From positions 1 to 44,529 of IMG/VR virus record IMGVR_UViG_3300013122_000007: 44,529 bases of DNA, one strand, 5' to 3'. Origin of the DNA: a virus. The notes beneath the pieces are model-generated. The model was not told the DNA's origin. It made no database searches and saw only the letters and a list, made by a program, of their open reading frames with translations. Shown one piece after another: positions 44,407 to 44,529 of this stretch (the stretch's first letter is position 1; every line of letters starts with the position of its first letter). A program made the translations under genes and the position numbers.

Positions 44407-44456
44407 AATATGGAGGCCGATGTCGGAATCGAACCGGCGTACACGGATTTGCAATC
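44407..44456. other. attR: attR core
   Basis: The exact copy of 239-288, here completing the functional tRNA-Cys gene with phage-derived 3' sequence. Confidence 0.95.
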
Positions 44457-44484
44457 CGCTGCATAACCACTCTGCCAACCGGCC
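44411..44484 (-). tRNA. tRNA-Cys(GCA), restored by integration
   Basis: 74 bases reading GGCCGGTTGGC...TCGGCCTCCA on the minus strand. The acceptor stem pairs (GGCCGGT with ATCGGCC, one wobble), the anticodon loop TTGCAAA gives GCA, the discriminator is U, and the CCA is encoded. The 5' part is host, the 3' part phage. Confidence 0.96.
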
Positions 44485-44486
44485 TC

Positions 44487-44518
44487 AAAACGAAGGCGCC
44501 GCATGATTTCTGCGGCGC
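44487..44518 (-). terminator. Hairpin upstream of tRNA-Cys
   Basis: GCGCCGCA and TGCGGCGC form a perfect 8-bp stem with a seven-base loop, followed on the minus strand by CTTCGTTTTGA. It may end an upstream host gene or be a processing site between tRNA genes; the window ends too soon to tell. Confidence 0.45.
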
Positions 44519-44529
44519 GATCTTACAAA

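Overview
The window holds a complete temperate T7-like (Autographiviridae-type) podophage prophage of about 44.2 kb, integrated in the 3' end of a tRNA-Cys(GCA) gene. The host is probably a high-GC gammaproteobacterium such as Pseudomonas. That host assignment is an inference from base composition, the tRNA context and the gene content, not from a search. A 50-base att core is duplicated at 239-288 (attL) and 44407-44456 (attR). The intact tRNA lies at the right edge and its displaced 3' half at the left edge. Every gene I accept reads on the minus strand.

Left arm (about 377-5400) is the host-RNA-polymerase early region, read leftwards. Four tandem sigma70-like promoters (5057-5361) lead into a leader with a boxB-like hairpin and an rRNA-type boxA. 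A 28-residue hydrophobic peptide, about ten small early genes, a MarR-like winged-helix protein and a tyrosine integrase follow, and the unit ends at attL. The stretch 5362-5826 has no gene, is rich in short repeats, and is where I place the collapsed virion ends.

The rest, read leftwards from attR, is the T7-like programme: single-subunit RNA polymerase (41153-43822), a BRO-N protein, SSB, endonuclease I, primase-helicase, DNA polymerase, a dNTP module (glutaredoxin, ThyX, both ribonucleotide reductase subunits), 5' exonuclease and a MazG-like enzyme. Then come portal, scaffold, capsid, tail tubes A and B, internal virion proteins, an S74 tail fibre, a Hint-domain tail protein, lysis genes and terminase. 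After a terminator at 6589-6619 sit a second MarR-like protein and a secreted protein, which close the virion map.

The phage polymerase seems to use a promoter of the form ATTTACCCCCAGTACTAG, reminiscent of SP6. Seven copies are visible, all on the minus strand, two of them inside coding sequence.

The most interesting inference is architectural. attP lies between the integrase and the RNA polymerase genes, so integration puts the early promoters at one end of the prophage and the polymerase gene at the other, behind a phage-encoded terminator. Only an autogenous phage promoter remains in front of the polymerase gene. Integration itself would then switch off the lytic programme and excision would reconnect it. 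A Hint (intein-like) domain in a tail protein and an rrn-like antitermination leader are further unusual points.
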